Positions 1 to 8,502 of a stretch of DNA of 64,000 nucleotides are shown here, piece after piece. The notes under the pieces are model-generated. The model was not told the DNA's origin and did no database searches. It saw only the letters and a list, made by a program, of their open reading frames with translations. Origin of the DNA: CAYQJS01 sp964417895 (lineage in GTDB: Bacteria > Chloroflexota > UBA6077 > SHYK01). The DNA lies in assembly GCA_964417895.1 (NCBI GenBank), contig CAYQJS010000009.1, positions 1 to 64,000 of the forward strand. Reading direction: 5' to 3'. The position numbers and the translations under genes were made by a program. Positions within the stretch are counted from its first letter, which is position 1. Each line of letters begins with the position of its first letter.

Positions 1-26
1 TCCCCTCGCATGATTTGCATCAAGCG

Positions 27-57
27 TCCCTTGAGGGGGAGGGTTAGGGAGGGGGTG
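27..57. repeat. G-rich interspersed palindrome (family A, copy 1)
   Basis: A C-rich arm, a short TTGA centre and a G-rich arm are followed by GGGTTAGGGAGGGGG. The same design recurs between genes at about 9311, 10125, 31493, 33139, 34993, 35783 and 36790. It lies just past the 3' end of the minus-strand ThDP gene. Confidence 0.6.
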
Positions 58-91
58 TCCCCCCGTTCAGAGACATTCTCGCAGCAAGCGC

Positions 92-1870
92 CTACGCCAA
101 GGTCATCTCCTCGACGAGGGTGGGCAGCATCACCGCGACCAGGGCCGGGGTCCCGCGCCGCGTCTGCTCGAGGCCGCGGCGCAGCGCCGGACCAACCTCT
201 TCCGATTCTCGCACCGTCTCGCCGTAGCAGTTCGCGGCCTCCGCTAGCTTGGCGAAGTCTGGGGGCGGATCGAAGATGCCTCCTTCGTAGTCGCCGATCT
301 CGACGGCGACGCCCTCCGGGTACGTGCCCCTGAGACCCGTCGTGCCCGTGGAGTAAGAGCGGTTCACGAACACCACCGTGAGGAACGCCGCCTTATAGTG
401 CGCCGCGGCCCACAGGGCTGCCAGCGGCGTCCCGAACATCAAGTACCCATCGCCCGTCGCCAGCACCACGTCGACGTCGGGCCGGGCGAGCTTGGCGCCA
501 AACGCGGCGCCCGCTCCCCAGCCGCCGGAAGAGCCGCCGCTCTCGAAATAGGTGCCCGCCTGGTTGCGGCGGTGGTACGCCGCCACGTGCACGCGGTTGC
601 TGAGCGAGTCGTCGAGGAGGAGCGCGTTCGGCTCCAGGATCTGCCCGATCTGATAGCCGACCCAGCGCGGGTGGATCGGCCTCCTCCCGGCCGCATCCTG
701 AGCGCGCTGCTCCGCAGCGCGCGCCTGCTCCTCCTTTCGCGCTTCCAGGCGAGCCCGCCGCTCCGCGATCCGGCTCATGTCCGACGTCGAGAGCATGCTC
801 GTCACCGCCTCGTAGATCGCCCGGGCGGCGCTCGCCGCGTCAACGGGCAGATGGAGGTCGGCCCGCACCTCCATCGTCTTGTAGCGAGAGAGGACAGGGT
901 CAACGTCGACCATGGCGATCTTGCTGCCGCGCCGCGGCATATCGTGCGCGTACATGTACGGAGCCACGCACTCGAAGAACAGCGATACGTCGGCATCGCT
1001 GGGCCTCGGGCCGGTTCCGTACAGCGGATGCGTGGTGGGGAAGTTCACTCGGTCGAACCGCCCGATGTCCATGACCGGCATGGCCAGCAGCTCCGCCAAC
1101 CGCACCAGCTCCTGCACAGACTCGGGATTGCGGCCGGACTTGCCGGTGTAGATGCTCGGGTTGTCCGCCTTCACGAGCCACTCGGCGATCCGCCGAGCGT
1201 CGGCGGGGTCCGGCCACGCGGGGCGCGCGATGCCCAGCTCATCGCGGGTGGGGAAACGGGCCCCGCCCGATATGGGTTGCATGGCCGTCTCGCGGGGAAT
1301 TGACAGGTACACCGGGCCTTTCGGCTCACTCATGGCCACCTGCAGCAGTCGGCTGACCATGAACCCGGGGTTGTCCTGGTGCTCCATGCGATGGTCCAGC
1401 TTGGTGTACTGCCGCACGATCTCGCCCTGGTCCCTCGGCTCCTGGACCCACTGCACGGTGTTGTTGCGCGCGCCGGGCATCGTATCGGGATACGCGCGCG
1501 GCCCGGTGCCGGCGGTGATGAGCACGGGGTAACCGCCGCGCCACGCGGTGTGGAGCGCGCCGCCATAGTTGAACGTGCCCACGTCGACGTGGACCGCCGT
1601 AGCGGCCGGCTGGCCCGAGACCATAGCGCTGCCGAGGGCCGCGTTCAGGGCGACGCCCTCGTGAGTGACGGTCAGCAGCCTCGGCGCGGGCCAACCGCGA
1701 TGGTGGGCCTTGGCGATGCTCTCCTGGTAGAAGGCAATCTCCGAGCCCGACACGAAGAAGAGGTTATCCACCCCGCCGAGCTTCATCGACGCCACGATGG
1801 CATCGGCCCACTCCTCGGCGGCGTACTCACCCCAACGCTCGTCCACAGTTGCGACGCGTTCCCCGATCAT
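92..1870 (-). CDS. Thiamine diphosphate-dependent enzyme, acetolactate synthase-like
   Basis: A protein of 592 residues, the usual size of the acetolactate synthase/benzoylformate decarboxylase superfamily. The Pyr domain carries the conserved glutamate in HEGVAL (E71). The C-terminal PP domain carries the ThDP/Mg motif, GDG at 473-475 and Asn at 503. The family decarboxylates or carboligates 2-oxo acids in the cytoplasm; the substrate cannot be read from sequence. The ATG start is preceded by AAAGGAGTG at good spacing on the minus strand. There is no adjacent small regulatory subunit (IlvN type) or branched-chain pathway gene, which argues for a catabolic or lyase-type paralogue rather than the biosynthetic enzyme. 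The family call is secure; the reaction is open. Confidence 0.85.
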   Translation of the reverse strand: MIGERVATVDERWGEYAAEEWADAIVASMKLGGVDNLFFVSGSEIAFYQESIAKAHHRGWPAPRLLTVTHEGVALNAALGSAMVSGQPAATAVHVDVGTFNYGGALHTAWRGGYPVLITAGTGPRAYPDTMPGARNNTVQWVQEPRDQGEIVRQYTKLDHRMEHQDNPGFMVSRLLQVAMSEPKGPVYLSIPRETAMQPISGGARFPTRDELGIARPAWPDPADARRIAEWLVKADNPSIYTGKSGRNPESVQELVRLAELLAMPVMDIGRFDRVNFPTTHPLYGTGPRPSDADVSLFFECVAPYMYAHDMPRRGSKIAMVDVDPVLSRYKTMEVRADLHLPVDAASAARAIYEAVTSMLSTSDMSRIAERRARLEARKEEQARAAEQRAQDAAGRRPIHPRWVGYQIGQILEPNALLLDDSLSNRVHVAAYHRRNQAGTYFESGGSSGGWGAGAAFGAKLARPDVDVVLATGDGYLMFGTPLAALWAAAHYKAAFLTVVFVNRSYSTGTTGLRGTYPEGVAVEIGDYEGGIFDPPPDFAKLAEAANCYGETVRESEEVGPALRRGLEQTRRGTPALVAVMLPTLVEEMTLA

Positions 1871-1995
1871 CGGCTCACTCCTTTCTGTGGCCCGTCAGCC
1901 TCACGGGCGCTCCATGCAGCTCAAACCCGGGAGCATTGTATGGTGTAATCCGCCAGCCGGGCCGCCGACAGGCGGCGGCGCGGGTGACCCGGTGA

Positions 1996-2181
1996 CCAGC
2001 CTCCGGGATACTCTACTTGGGGTTTGACGAACGGATTCGGGGAAGCCACTATATCTTCAGCAAGACCGGAGTCGACGAGATTCTGAATCTCCAACCACGA
2101 CGAGGGGGGATGGCCAAACCGTATCAAGTTCGTCAAGTACGGGCCGTCCTCGTCAAGTACAACCGAGCGTCAGGGCAGTAA
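1996..2181 (+). pseudogene. hicA: hicA toxin remnant, 5' end lost
   Basis: The open frame ends at 2181, only 3 nt before hicB. It encodes the typical C-terminal two thirds of a HicA mRNA interferase: GFDERIRGSHYIF contains the catalytic His neighbourhood (GSH), followed by a KPYQVRQVR segment as in HicA proteins. No start codon with a ribosome site precedes it, and a TGA lies in frame at 1993-1995, so the N-terminal strand with its first residues is missing or frameshifted. The order toxin then antitoxin is the usual hicAB order. This is homology by eye; the exact 5' edge of the surviving part is uncertain. Confidence 0.6.
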
Positions 2182-2184
2182 GGA

Positions 2185-2406
2185 ATGAGCGACCAACCGC
2201 TGAAATACGAGGTCATCATTTACTGGAGCGAAGAGGACCAGTCCTTCATCGGCGAGATCCCGGAGCTCCCGGGTTGCGCCGCGGATGGAGAGACGCATGA
2301 GGTAGCGCTGGCAAACCTCAACGTGGTCGCTCATGAGTGGATCGAGACGGCACGCGAACTGGGCCGCCCTATTCCGGCGCCGAGGGGCCGCCTGCTCTTT
2401 GCATAG
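2185..2406 (+). CDS. hicB: HicB-family antitoxin
   Basis: A protein of 73 residues with the partial RNase H-like HicB fold: an early beta strand (YEVIIYWSEED), then FIGEIPELPGC, then an amphipathic helix of about residues 36-60. The family neutralises HicA, an RNA-cleaving toxin, and often represses its own operon. A C-terminal DNA-binding domain (HTH or RHH) is absent, so this is the short, RNase H-only form. It starts 3 nt after the stop of the decayed hicA, with GGA just upstream of the ATG. With the toxin broken, it is probably an orphan antitoxin. Confidence 0.75.
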   Translation: MSDQPLKYEVIIYWSEEDQSFIGEIPELPGCAADGETHEVALANLNVVAHEWIETARELGRPIPAPRGRLLFA

Positions 2407-2467
2407 GCTCCTTGGTCGATGCTCTCCAGGAGCGTCACGGGGCGGATGTCGGAAGCGTGGAGGAATC

Positions 2468-3616
2468 TTGGCAAACAACGTCGACGACTTGCTGACAATC
2501 CCGGAGATCGTGCAGGCAGCCCACGCCCGATTGGACACCAACATCTGGGACTACTCGTGCGGTGGCGCGGAGAGCGAGACGACGCTGCGGCGCAATCGCT
2601 CCTCCTTCGATTCGATGGCCTTTCGCACGCGGATACTGCGCGGCGCGGCCCGGCCGGACACCTCCACTACGTTCCTGGGCTTCCGGCTATCGCTCCCCGT
2701 GATGCTTGCCCCGGTGGGCTCGATCATCCATTTCGATCCTGACGGCGCGCTGGCGAGCGCCCGCGCCGCCGAGCTGGCGGACACGGGCACCTTCGTCGGC
2801 ACGCTATCTTCGCCGAGCATGGAGGAGGTGCGCGCGGGCGCGCAGGGGCCGCTGTTCTTCCAGCTCTACGTTCGCGGCGGACGGGATTGGATCGAAGCGA
2901 TGGTGCGCCGAGTCGAGCGGGCTGGCTACTCGGCCATCTGCCTGACGGCGGACTCGGGAGCGTACGGCCGGCGCGAGCGCGACCTCCACAACCGCTTCTT
3001 CCCGCGCGAGCGCGCCGGGCGGCCCAACCTCGAAGGGCTGCCCTCCGGCTCGGATGGCCGCGCACGGGATGATCACCAGGCTGCTCTCACCTGGGAGGAC
3101 CTCGCGTGGCTCCGCGGCATCACACGCCTCCCATTGATCCTGAAGGGGGTGATGAGCCCTGAGGATGCCGAGCTGGCCGTGGAGCACGGCGTCGACGTTG
3201 TCTACGTCTCGAATCACGGCGGCCGGCAGTTGGACCACGGGCCGGGGACCATCGAGGTGCTCCCGGAGATCGTACAGGCCGTGCGCGGTCGCGCCGACGT
3301 GATCGTAGACAGCGGCTTCATGCGAGGGACCGACGTGATCAAGGCGCTGGCGCTGGGCGCCCGAGCCGTGCTGATCGGCAAGCTCATGACGTGGGGCCTC
3401 GCCGCGGGCGGCGAGCGCGGGCTGCAGCGCGCCATCGAGCTGCTCCGGACGGAGATGACCATCGTGATGACCAACATCGGAGTCAAGACCGTGGCCGATA
3501 TCGATGGCAGCTGCCTGCGCCCGAGCGTGCCTCCGGCTCCGGACCCCTGGCCGGTCGGAGCGCGGCCCGAGCCAGCGGCGGTCGAGGCTACGACGGGGGT
3601 TTCGGCGGTTGTATGA
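2468..3616 (+). CDS. FMN-dependent alpha-hydroxy acid oxidase/dehydrogenase
   Basis: A protein of 382 residues from a TTG start preceded by GGAGG (2459-2463); the frame is open further upstream but that part has no family similarity. It is a TIM-barrel FMN enzyme of the glycolate oxidase/lactate dehydrogenase family, which oxidises L-2-hydroxy acids to 2-oxo acids. Family residues are present: Y29, QLY with Y134, D162 in LTAD, K226 in LILKG, and the catalytic His/Arg pair H250 and R253 in SNHGGRQLD. The C-terminal phosphate-binding segment DSGFMRGTDV followed by GARAVLIGK is also intact. Substrate is not predictable. It could feed a 2-oxo acid to the ThDP enzyme upstream, but the genes are on opposite strands. 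Confidence 0.85.
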   Translation: MANNVDDLLTIPEIVQAAHARLDTNIWDYSCGGAESETTLRRNRSSFDSMAFRTRILRGAARPDTSTTFLGFRLSLPVMLAPVGSIIHFDPDGALASARAAELADTGTFVGTLSSPSMEEVRAGAQGPLFFQLYVRGGRDWIEAMVRRVERAGYSAICLTADSGAYGRRERDLHNRFFPRERAGRPNLEGLPSGSDGRARDDHQAALTWEDLAWLRGITRLPLILKGVMSPEDAELAVEHGVDVVYVSNHGGRQLDHGPGTIEVLPEIVQAVRGRADVIVDSGFMRGTDVIKALALGARAVLIGKLMTWGLAAGGERGLQRAIELLRTEMTIVMTNIGVKTVADIDGSCLRPSVPPAPDPWPVGARPEPAAVEATTGVSAVV

Positions 3617-3825
3617 GGGCGATCAGAGCGGAAACGCTCCGACGGGCTCCGATAACGCAGTCAATGGCCAGTCATTTCGGAGCCGCGCATCCGAGGAGAG
3701 AGGCACACAATCTCTCGGGGGCGTACTGGGAATCGGGGTTATGGGAACACACGACGTGACGCGGGGGCAGAGCGCCCCATTGACGTGCGATACTGGTGAC
3801 ATCCAAGTGACGATGGGAGGCCAGG

Positions 3826-4113
3826 ATGGCAGTAGGCGTGCAGCTCGATTTCAAGGGCACCACGCTTGATCAGTACGATCAGGTGGTTCAGAAGATGGGT
3901 TTCCGGCCCGGTGGGTCCGGCGGCCCCGGGGGTCTATTCCACTGGGTCACAAAGACGTCCGACGGTATCCGGGTCATCGACGTATGGCAGTCGCGCGAGG
4001 CGTTCGACAAGTTCTCCCAGGAGAAAATCGTCCCCATTACCCGGGAAGTCGGCGTCCCGGCCCCGCCCGAGATCCAGTTCTTCGAGGTACACAACTACCT
4101 CACTGCTGGCTGA
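3826..4113 (+). CDS. Small dimeric alpha/beta-barrel (ABM-like) protein
   Basis: A protein of 95 residues with the pattern of a single ferredoxin-like domain: strand (GVQLDFKG), helix (LDQYDQVVQKMG), strand (LFHWVTKTSDG), strand (RVIDVWQSREAF), helix and final strand ending in FFEVHNY. This resembles the antibiotic biosynthesis monooxygenase-like and related small barrel proteins found as stand-alone enzymes or stress proteins. No cofactor residues can be named. The ATG at 3826 follows GGGAGGCCAGG. It stands alone, with about 210 nt of gene-free sequence upstream. Confidence 0.6.
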   Translation: MAVGVQLDFKGTTLDQYDQVVQKMGFRPGGSGGPGGLFHWVTKTSDGIRVIDVWQSREAFDKFSQEKIVPITREVGVPAPPEIQFFEVHNYLTAG

Positions 4114-4292
4114 TGCCGTTGGACACCCACAGGAAAAGACGGGCTTCGGTAGCCAACTTAGCGCCTGACGCCGAGCTGCTCCACGGGTGAGATTTTGATC
4201 CCCGCACGCCGAGCCACGGTCAGCGTGCAATGTCCTCGTGTCACCCGTAACAATGTATTCCATTCACCGGTAAATACACCGGGGCCGCGCTC

Positions 4293-5576
4293 CTAAACGA
4301 GATGGTTGACCAAGATCCAAGCACCACCACGCTTCCCACGGACCATCACGTCCCCCTCGGGGTCACTGTAGATCAGGCGGAAGCCTATGGTGTCCGTCCG
4401 CAGTAGCCCCTGCAGCTCGTAGCGGATTTCAGTGGTAAGCATGGTTACAGCGGCAGCTTGATCGTCGATAGCCTGAAGCTGAAACCCTGCCAGCCGCTTC
4501 CCCTCGTAGTGGGCTCGCAGTTGCCCGGCGACTTTGTTTATGGTCCAGTTCTCCGCGTAGGGATTCCGAAGTACCCACTGCGCCATCCTTCCATAGTTGC
4601 GTGCTTCCCAGGCAGCCAGGAACTCCGCGAGTCTGCGTTCCGGTGTGCCCTCGTCGTAGTCCTCAGGCTTTCCCGAGCGAGGTGTGTCTACACCCGGTGT
4701 CAGGCTCCGTGGCGCCCACTTTTCTAGCCGAGCTTTGTCATCAGCATTGTTTAGGATCTGGTGAATTAGGCTGCGCCAGCTCGGCTTCGGCTCCGGTGGT
4801 GGCGCGGTTACTGTTCCACGCTCGACCTTCAATGCCCAGTCGCGCGCCGCAAAGAGTGCGGCCCACGCTTTGGCTGCCACGAGTCGGTTATCGTAGTGGA
4901 GATCCAGACCGTGAAGGATGCCATGACGATAGGGAACCCTGATAGGATCGAGATTGGTCTGGTACCGCCCCGCACCCAGGATCTCGGAGAGCTCTTGGAG
5001 ACCGCTACTGTGCGCCGCGATTGAGTTCCACGCCTCAAGGTTGACGCCCTCCGCGAAGAAGCCGCGAGGTCCCAGCTCGTTGACCAAGCCGTCAAGCAGC
5101 GCCAAGGTGACTGGTACGCAGGCGTAGTAGCGCCCCTCGGCGTAATCTGTGAGCGCCTTGTGGGCGAGTTCCAGCCGTGGACGGAAGGCCATCACCCCGT
5201 TCATCAGCCGAAGGTGCTCTTCTATCCTAGAGGGGGTGTAATAGCCGACGAGGTTTTCCTCCGCGCCGTCAATGTCGCCGGCCTCTGCTTTCGCGACCAC
5301 GGCTTGGGCCACCTCGACGTTCATGCTGTCGTACGAAATCCAGCCGCGTGAGGCGAAGTGCTGGTTGAAGCGATCTGGGATCGCCGCCAGCTCCCGTGCT
5401 CGGTGAGCCAAATCGCTCACCTCACTTAGAGCGGTCTCCATCTGGTCCACTTTTATTCCGAGCAGCTTCAGCAGCGGCTTAGCCACCGGAAAAGCCCGAC
5501 CCGCGAGCTCAAGAGCTGCACTACCATCGAGCAACTGCTTGATGGAAGGAATGTCGCGAATTCGTGGATCGTGCAT
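4293..5576 (-). CDS. Unknown protein with HEPN-like R-x4-H motif
   Basis: A protein of 427 residues, not recognised as a named family. Largely helical. A central helix pair around residues 215-240 contains YRHGILHG, in which Arg and His are separated by four residues, the spacing used by HEPN ribonucleases and HEPN antitoxin-like domains. Residues 150-210 form another helical block of HEPN-like character (YYACVPVTLALLDGLVNE). The last ~110 residues, after a Pro-rich linker near 260, look like an alpha/beta NTF2-like domain (IRYELQGLLRTD, FRLIYSDPEGD). The ATG follows GGGGGCAAG. It is first in a loose minus-strand set of three unknown genes. RNase activity is inference only. Confidence 0.55.
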   Translation of the reverse strand: MHDPRIRDIPSIKQLLDGSAALELAGRAFPVAKPLLKLLGIKVDQMETALSEVSDLAHRARELAAIPDRFNQHFASRGWISYDSMNVEVAQAVVAKAEAGDIDGAEENLVGYYTPSRIEEHLRLMNGVMAFRPRLELAHKALTDYAEGRYYACVPVTLALLDGLVNELGPRGFFAEGVNLEAWNSIAAHSSGLQELSEILGAGRYQTNLDPIRVPYRHGILHGLDLHYDNRLVAAKAWAALFAARDWALKVERGTVTAPPPEPKPSWRSLIHQILNNADDKARLEKWAPRSLTPGVDTPRSGKPEDYDEGTPERRLAEFLAAWEARNYGRMAQWVLRNPYAENWTINKVAGQLRAHYEGKRLAGFQLQAIDDQAAAVTMLTTEIRYELQGLLRTDTIGFRLIYSDPEGDVMVRGKRGGAWILVNHLV

Positions 5577-5639
5577 CTTGCCCCCGACGAGCCGCTAGGG
5601 CCAGCTTCCTACGAATTGGGTGCGTTCGCTTCGGGAACT

Positions 5640-6371
5640 TCACCGACCTCTTGGGAAATCTGGTCGTACCACCTTCCTATTGCGTCCGCAATGGGCTTGA
5701 TACGACTTACCCTTGCCTATCGGCTGACGTTCGTGGATTTGGTCAATGGTTTGCGCTAGCGGCTCCGCCATTCGGGCCGCGCCCAGTAGCAGACGTACAA
5801 AGGTGTACAGAGCGAGTTCTTTGTCGAACACCGGTCCGACCCGAACGTAGTCCCCGGTCAGCTGTATGGCCAGTGCTTTCATCCTCGGGTGAGAAATTTC
5901 GCTATCCATGCCGTATGTCTCGCGCCACCACTGCCCAGTGGACGGACCCCGATCATTGGCCATTTGCTGGAAGGTCTTAACCCGGCAGCCTGAGGCCAGT
6001 TCCTTTCGTACTGTGGGATCAAATGCGATTTGGTGAGCTGTGAGCCAATCCTCGGCTAGGTGTCTGAGAAGCATGATGGCTTGTGGGTAGTAGCCATCAA
6101 GAATCAACTCGCGGGCGCTGAGAGCCGTGTTGAAAGATCGAGAACACAGAGCAAGCATCATGAGCTTGGCATCGTGTGTTTCGGTTGCCGTGTATGTGCT
6201 AATGGAGTTGAAGGCGTCGATGTAGAAGTTCAAGAGCTCGATAGTCAGCTGCACTTCCGGCTGGAAAGCAGAAAGGTGCTGTTCCCGCACATTCTTTGCA
6301 GCGGCGATAAGGTCTACGTTCGTCCCGGATGGGGTCCACGTCTCCCTGCGGTTGGGTGGTAGGTCCGCCAT
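5640..6371 (-). CDS. Unknown helical protein, DUF5677-like
   Basis: A protein of 243 residues. The ATG at 6371 is chosen over a slightly longer frame because AGGAGG sits 6 nt upstream. The first half has two long helices containing FNTALSARELILDGYYPQA and MLLRHLAEDW, a pattern I associate with DUF5677-type proteins of unknown function that often lie in accessory islands. No catalytic motif is evident. It is followed by the HEPN-like gene on the same strand after a 63-nt gap. Upstream is about 250 nt without a gene. Function unknown. Confidence 0.55.
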   Translation of the reverse strand: MADLPPNRRETWTPSGTNVDLIAAAKNVREQHLSAFQPEVQLTIELLNFYIDAFNSISTYTATETHDAKLMMLALCSRSFNTALSARELILDGYYPQAIMLLRHLAEDWLTAHQIAFDPTVRKELASGCRVKTFQQMANDRGPSTGQWWRETYGMDSEISHPRMKALAIQLTGDYVRVGPVFDKELALYTFVRLLLGAARMAEPLAQTIDQIHERQPIGKGKSYQAHCGRNRKVVRPDFPRGR

Positions 6372-6620
6372 AGTGCCTCCTGACCACAAAAAAAGGAGCC
6401 CCCAGAGGCGCCCCCTCTATTTTCTGGGAGAAAGTATAGCACTCGTGTTCTAAAGATCAGGAGGGTAGCAGCGCCGCTACCCCTCCCCCTTGAATACCGT
6501 CCTCGTTCGGGTCACGGGCTGGCAGTAGGGGTGGGCTTTCGATAGCTCGCCAGCTCCCCCTCGATCTCGTCCTTCGGCCGGAAATAGGCTTGGAGGTAGT
6601 GGTGCTCGAAGTCTGAGGAT

Positions 6621-7571
6621 CTACGGGGGCAGGGACGTCAAGTTTTCCTCGGTCCAGCCACAGCTGGAACAGAGGGCTACGTATCCGGTCTCTGTACCCA
6701 GCTCAGGTCGAAAGTCGGCAACCATCCGATACGACCCGCATCGTGGGCAGCGCTCGGGCGTATTCGTTTCGTGACGCAGGAGGGTCTCTGTGAACGCCGC
6801 TAGCACCGATTCGGTGGCGTCCACCGCGAGCCTCGCATCATGCAGGACAGCGTTCGTCGCGTGGGTAACCCAATTCACGAGCTCCCAGGTCGCCTTGGCG
6901 TTCGCCCTGAGATAGCCACGTACGCGTTCGGCGCTCGAGCCATGAGCAATGGTGTCTGCGACGTACTCAGACCAGTGGAGGAAGTCGCCGAGCTTGGGGA
7001 CCTCATTTCCAGCTGGGATCATCGACTCGTCTGCAATGGCACGGATGAAATCCAGGAGGCACTCCCTACAGCGCATGCCGACCGCTTGGAAGTCTTCCGC
7101 CTCTTGTGCATCGTCGAGTGCCTCCACGGCCTGCGTCCAGCGACGCCAGGCACCAGCGGCGCGCTCCCCCCAGGCCGGCGGAACCGCTCGATCCTGACGC
7201 TCGGCGACACGAGCCATCAGGCCGACATGGAATGAAACCAGGTAGTCCATGCTAGGAAAGTGGTCTTGCGAGTAGAGGTTGGTTGGGTTCGTGAGGACCC
7301 ACCATCGCCCCTTGTCCGTGTGGACATCCCACACGTCGACCCGGCGGCCTAAGACGGTTTCGCTATGAAGCTTCTCGGCGTGCATGACGATCTCATCACG
7401 GGCTTCTAACTCAATGTACTCGCGGACCGCACGCTCCTCGTGCTCGACGCGGTTCAACACATATTGACCAGCAACAGCCGGGGGCATCTGAGGAGGAACA
7501 ACACACTCGCCTGAAGGCTGGACGTTCTGCGCGTCGCGACGAGCGGAGATATCACGACGTTTTCGAGCCAT
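6621..7571 (-). CDS. Unknown protein with C-terminal zinc ribbon
   Basis: A protein of 316 residues. The middle is helical; the last ~50 residues form a probable zinc ribbon, with CPRCG followed about 27 residues later by CSSCGW. An internal helix pair contains MRCRECLLDFIRAI and NWVTHATNAVLHD. I do not recognise the family. The N-terminus is basic (MARKRRDISARR). On the minus strand it is the most upstream of the three unknown genes 4293-7571; spacing to the next (about 250 nt) is too large to claim one operon. A nucleic-acid role is possible given the ribbon and basic start, but unproved. Confidence 0.55.
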   Translation of the reverse strand: MARKRRDISARRDAQNVQPSGECVVPPQMPPAVAGQYVLNRVEHEERAVREYIELEARDEIVMHAEKLHSETVLGRRVDVWDVHTDKGRWWVLTNPTNLYSQDHFPSMDYLVSFHVGLMARVAERQDRAVPPAWGERAAGAWRRWTQAVEALDDAQEAEDFQAVGMRCRECLLDFIRAIADESMIPAGNEVPKLGDFLHWSEYVADTIAHGSSAERVRGYLRANAKATWELVNWVTHATNAVLHDARLAVDATESVLAAFTETLLRHETNTPERCPRCGSYRMVADFRPELGTETGYVALCSSCGWTEENLTSLPP

Positions 7572-7779
7572 GGCGTCCCTTCGAGGGCCGCTGGCCCGAG
7601 TCTTACTTTAAAAGACACCCGCACGGCAGGCACTCTGGCCGATGCCGGCCATCACCTTGACCGCTAACTGACCACGATGCGACTGACTCCCCTTTGCCGC
7701 AGCCGGTTTTTCGTGAGGGCATCTGGGCACGCAGAGCAAGCGCGCACGGCGTGGACCGCTCCTCTCGCACCGCGACCTG

Positions 7780-7887
7780 ATCGTGGAGGCGCCCCGGCCT
7801 TACCGCTGCGTAGTGCCGGCAGTCCAGCAGGTTGTTATCGTCGTAAGTCTCGACGAACTGGTGCAGGGACGCTATGATCATCCCCAA
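7780..7887 (-). pseudogene. Possible transposase C-terminal scrap
   Basis: The frame reading LHQFVETYDDNNLLDCRHY resembles the end of the integrase core in IS3-type transposases, where a helix with FVE-YN is followed by WL-RHGY. The remainder of the frame is not coding-like. The rest of 7572-7922 holds no gene I can support. This identification is weak and rests on a short stretch. Confidence 0.25.
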
Positions 7888-7922
7888 GCCACAGCCGAGT
7901 CACCATATGCAGCTTGCGGGAC

Positions 7923-8327
7923 TTAAGTAGCCGTCCCCCCGGCACTCTGGCCGATGACGGCCATCACCTCGATCTCGATGAGGTACTCGGGGTGTGCGAG
8001 GGCCACCACTTGAACCGCCGTGCTGGCAGGCTTGTGGCCCTCCAGGAACTTTGCGCGCTCCTCGCGCACGATGGGCTGGTACCGCATGTCCGTCACGTAG
8101 GTGTGGACCATCGTGATGTCCTGCGGTGTCGCGCCGGCCTCCTTAAGGATGATGCCGATGCGACGGAAAATGCAGGCTGCTTGCGCCCGTGGGTCGCCGA
8201 GGCCCACGATCGTGCCGTCGTTGCCCACGGCGGTCTGCCCCGCGACCCACAGCAGGTTCCCGACCTTGTATCCCAGCGAGTAAGGCTCGGGTTTCGGTAG
8301 CTGCGCCGGCTGGATGATCTCTCCCAT
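7923..8327 (-). CDS. RidA-family protein lacking the catalytic arginine
   Basis: A protein of 134 residues of the YjgF/YER057c/UK114 fold, which forms trimers and in RidA proper hydrolyses enamine/imine intermediates. Family landmarks are LLWVAGQTAVGNDG, QAACIFRRIGIILKEAG and the C-terminal IEIEVMAVIG. At the site where RidA has P-x-R, this protein reads KPASTAVQV, so the deaminase arginine is a serine. That places it with the Rid subfamilies of unknown activity. The ATG at 8327 is chosen because GGGGAGGAG lies 4 nt upstream; the frame extends into a repeat without a better start. Confidence 0.8.
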   Translation of the reverse strand: MGEIIQPAQLPKPEPYSLGYKVGNLLWVAGQTAVGNDGTIVGLGDPRAQAACIFRRIGIILKEAGATPQDITMVHTYVTDMRYQPIVREERAKFLEGHKPASTAVQVVALAHPEYLIEIEVMAVIGQSAGGTAT

Positions 8328-8345
8328 GCCGCTCCTCCCCTCTTT

Positions 8346-8396
8346 GCGATAGTCCCATGTCCCAAGTCTCAAGTCCCAAGTCTCAAGTCCCAAAGT
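8346..8396. repeat. GGGACTT-type word repeat (family F)
   Basis: Five to six short words of the type CCCAAGTCTCAAGT lie head to tail just upstream of the RidA-like gene; a related GGGACTTGGGACCTGACTTGG-type piece is at about 8478-8500. Similar words built from GGAAC-TCGGAAC or GGACAGGG occur elsewhere in this window, including inside coding regions. Confidence 0.5.
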
Positions 8397-8502
8397 TGGG
8401 TGCTAAGCGCCCGGACCTGGGTTCCTCACCGTACCTCTGTGTCTCCGTGGTGAACGGTGCCAAACGCGCCCGGAGCTGGGACTTGGGACCTGACTTGGCG
8501 CG

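Noticed and set aside
398..1303. 301-codon plus-strand frame opposite the ThDP enzyme
   Set aside because: Shadow frame with skewed composition; the minus-strand gene has all family motifs.
6372..6420. Possible terminator or attenuator with a T run before the 5640-6371 gene
   Set aside because: Only about five base pairs can form before the T run on the minus strand; too weak to call.
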